Below, piece by piece: positions 5,032-6,477 of a stretch of 6,477 nt of DNA. The position numbers were made by a program, and so were the translations under genes. Positions within the stretch are counted from its first letter, which is position 1. Each line of letters starts with the position of its first letter. The stretch is from Bacteroidia bacterium. Lineage in GTDB: Bacteria; Bacteroidota; Bacteroidia; JABDFU01. Location of the stretch: the NCBI GenBank assembly GCA_020849195.1, contig JADLGT010000370.1, positions 1 through 6,477 of the forward strand. Reading direction: 5' to 3'. The notes below the pieces were generated by a model, which did not search any database, was not told where the DNA came from, and was given only the letters and a program-made list of their open reading frames with translations.

Positions 5032-5628
5032 GGCTATCGGTATCATGTTGTTTTTTATTTTAAGGCAGCTGGTATATCTATAATCCTCAATACCATGTGG
5101 AATACTTATGAAGCCGCTATTGTTATTCACCAAGCCTTTTATCCAATAGTTTGGAAAAAAACCCTGTAAGGATGGGCTAAAATAATATACCTGCCGGTTG
5201 CCAATATAACTAAAGCTGCGCGTAACAATACTATCAATTGTTATTTTCAAAAAACTTCCGGAGCCTGGTATTTCAATATATATTTGTTCTGTATCGCCTT
5301 TGTTTACATTAAAATCAAACAGGTTATAAGTGTTGGTTTTAGCTGTATCGTAAAAAAATTCTATTTTATTAGTATCTATTTTAAAGGAAATTTTGTTATT
5401 AAAAAAGTAATCCGGACAGGTAATTGACGGATATGTTTCTTTAATATGTAATTTGTAAATATGATTAGCAGAATCTACAAGTGTCATTACCTCTTTTTCA
5501 TGGTTTATTGAAAGGCAAGTACCACAATCTTGATGTACATAGCGTACATAAGCAATCAAGGAATCCTTTTGAGCTAAACTAAAAAGAACTTTTACAAGGC
5601 AAAAAAATAATATTAGTGTATTACGCAT
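4720..5628 (-). CDS. Secreted T9SS-sorted protein, first paralog of the array
   Basis: Encodes 302 residues from ATG 5626-5628 to TAA 4720-4722. Signal peptide about 1-19 or 1-20 (MRNTLILFFCLVKVLFSLA, then QKDS). Family core: SFKIDTNKIEFFYDT (81-95), FDFNVNKGDTE (104-114), KITIDSIVTRSF (128-139), RQVYYFSPS (145-153), YWIKGLVNNNSGF (161-173). Residue 200 onward is CGMYVMGADAPSH linker plus type A sorting domain (SVSPNPATELLTI, IDISNMLGQTITL, LPAGLYLLSLTQGE, YTQRIVKVGE), nearly the same as in the next paralog. It has a CGTC pair (35-38) near its N-terminus that the other two lack. Its start lies inside the upstream propeller gene: ATGCGTAATACACTAA serves as MRNTL in this frame and as the C-terminal CVIH-stop in the other. 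Translational coupling is plausible. It is shorter than its siblings because of a smaller variable region. Function unknown. Confidence 0.92.
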   Translation of the reverse strand: MRNTLILFFCLVKVLFSLAQKDSLIAYVRYVHQDCGTCLSINHEKEVMTLVDSANHIYKLHIKETYPSITCPDYFFNNKISFKIDTNKIEFFYDTAKTNTYNLFDFNVNKGDTEQIYIEIPGSGSFLKITIDSIVTRSFSYIGNRQVYYFSPSLQGFFPNYWIKGLVNNNSGFISIPHGIEDYRYTSCLKIKNNMIPIADTVNCGMYVMGADAPSHTKIKFSVSPNPATELLTITGELQATGNVRIDISNMLGQTITLANEKMPDKAFTKTVSIKNLPAGLYLLSLTQGETNYTQRIVKVGE

Positions 5629-6477
5629 ATCCGGTAGGTGTTTGAGTTTATAAGTAAAAAATATATGCCATTGGCTAATTGCGATACATCAATTATGCCG
5701 GATGAAGTTTGTCCGCTTGATGTAATGTTTCCCATTAAATCGCTTATTCGGTAGTTTAATGTCGTATTATCAGGAAGCTCTACCGCAATATAACTATTGG
5801 CAGGGTTGGGGTAAGCAGCAAAGGTTTTTTCAAGGTCGGTTTCCGTATTTTTTTCGGTTACATCAGGGTTTGCTAATTTCATGTACATGCCGGGCGAGCT
5901 TTGGGCATTGCCACAAGGGCGTATATAGGCATGGAAATTAGTATTGGAGCGGAAGCCATTGGTTAAAAAAACAGTCGATCCCGCCCTGTACTGCACAAGA
6001 TTTGCATTGCCGGTAATATTTGCGCTCGACGTAAGCGAAGCCGACGCGGCATTATAGTCGGCACTGTTTGTTGTAATATTTAAATTTGCTGTTGCAGGGC
6101 AATCTAAGGCTCGTTCCCAAACACCACGTCCGTTAAGCATTATCCTCAGCAAATTAGCATCGTAATTCACCTCCAAATTACTGCATGGTACATGGGGCAA
6201 ATTATCTGTTATGTTAGTCCATACACCGGATAGGGGCCCCTGCCTGCTGGTTCTGTCCGATACAAACACACCTACATCGGTAGCTGCAAATATGCGTTCG
6301 TCGGTTCCGTATTCTAAAACAAAAGCTCCGTAACCAACCGTTACGCTGGGCAAATTAAAAGTTAAATCGCTACAATTGCCTGTGGGGCAAGTATGATTAT
6401 CGGTAGCAAAATTATAGGGCTTACTGTAATCAACTTTAAACATCATTTTATTTCCGTAAATGTTCGGATTGTTCTCG
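5613..6477 (-). CDS. Beta-propeller / 3-coathanger-stack protein with T9SS type A sorting domain (5' partial)
   Basis: The frame is open from 6476 to the TAA at 5613-5615 (287 visible codons). The two ATGs at 6441-6446 are preceded by open sequence (ENNPNIYGNK), so the true start lies outside the window. Residues about 40-124 are the last blade of a BNR/sortilin-like propeller: VLEYGTDERIFAATDVGVFV (53-72), VWTNITDNLPHVPCSNLEVNY (85-105), then LLRIMLNGRGVWERAL (109-124); the Asp-box before VWTN is degenerate. Residues about 126-188 (CPATANLNITTNSADYNAAS ... VQYRAGSTVFLTNGFRSNTNFHAYIRPC) match the 3-coathanger stack domain of Bacteroidota surface proteins as I remember it. A short linker precedes the sorting domain: AAYPNPANSYIAVEL (220-234), YRISDLMGNI, VSQLANGIYFLLI, ending TYRICVIH. 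The final hairpin is about three residues shorter than in the paralogs. The last 16 bases overlap the next gene, and a damaged copy of its tail lies at 4620-4695. Probably a large secreted or surface-anchored protein; its ligand or substrate cannot be read from this fragment. Confidence 0.9.
   Translation of the reverse strand, partial: ENNPNIYGNKMMFKVDYSKPYNFATDNHTCPTGNCSDLTFNLPSVTVGYGAFVLEYGTDERIFAATDVGVFVSDRTSRQGPLSGVWTNITDNLPHVPCSNLEVNYDANLLRIMLNGRGVWERALDCPATANLNITTNSADYNAASASLTSSANITGNANLVQYRAGSTVFLTNGFRSNTNFHAYIRPCGNAQSSPGMYMKLANPDVTEKNTETDLEKTFAAYPNPANSYIAVELPDNTTLNYRISDLMGNITSSGQTSSGIIDVSQLANGIYFLLINSNTYRICVIH

Overview
The window looks like part of a low-GC Bacteroidota chromosome. 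The main evidence is four consecutive minus-strand genes whose products end in type IX secretion (T9SS) type A sorting domains (FPNPA / SPNPA / YPNPA ... LPxGLYxLSL ...). Supporting signs are a Cache-TM-SpoIIE phosphatase of the style common in Bacteroidota, start codons without Shine-Dalgarno sequences, and short GCCCC-GTA-GGGGC hairpin repeats of a kind often seen between Bacteroidota genes. Genus cannot be told from the sequence alone.

Left part (1-1579): the 3' end of a membrane sensor phosphatase (Cache-like extracytoplasmic segment, one visible TM helix, short coiled coil, intact SpoIIE/PP2C domain) runs off the left edge. It faces a 150-aa minus-strand gene with a STAS/SpoIIAA-like appearance. 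The two are convergent, with 17 bp between their stop codons. A phosphatase plus a STAS-like protein suggests a partner-switching type signalling pair; this is inference.

Middle (1580-2605): about 1 kb without a convincing gene, filled with repeats. Two roughly 110-bp copies of a palindromic MITE/REP-like element (1655-1766 and 2367-2475) and two partial derivatives (1896-1931 and 2298-2325) surround a cluster of four short hairpins at about 50-bp spacing (2088-2256). The first pair of hairpins is in the opposite orientation to the second pair.

Right part (2606-6477, all minus strand, so read right to left): a beta-propeller protein with a 3-coathanger-stack-like domain and a sorting domain is cut by the right edge. 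It overlaps by 16 nt the first of three paralogous secreted proteins of about 300-330 aa. The three paralogs share the same first codons (MRNTLI) and a common core (IDTNK ... FNV..GDT ... IDxI ... QVY ... WIKGL). Two of them (3624-4619 and 4720-5628) have sorting domains about 94% identical in DNA, while their N-terminal two thirds are strongly diverged. The gap between these two genes carries a frameshifted leftover of the 3' end of the propeller gene, showing that the array grew by tandem duplication of a unit comprising the propeller tail plus one paralog. The four genes are probably co-transcribed and their products exported to the cell surface or medium.

The most interesting content is this small array of secreted proteins with conserved ends and a variable centre, together with the nested repeat island downstream of it. 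I see no CRISPR array, tRNA, rRNA, transposase or known defence system.
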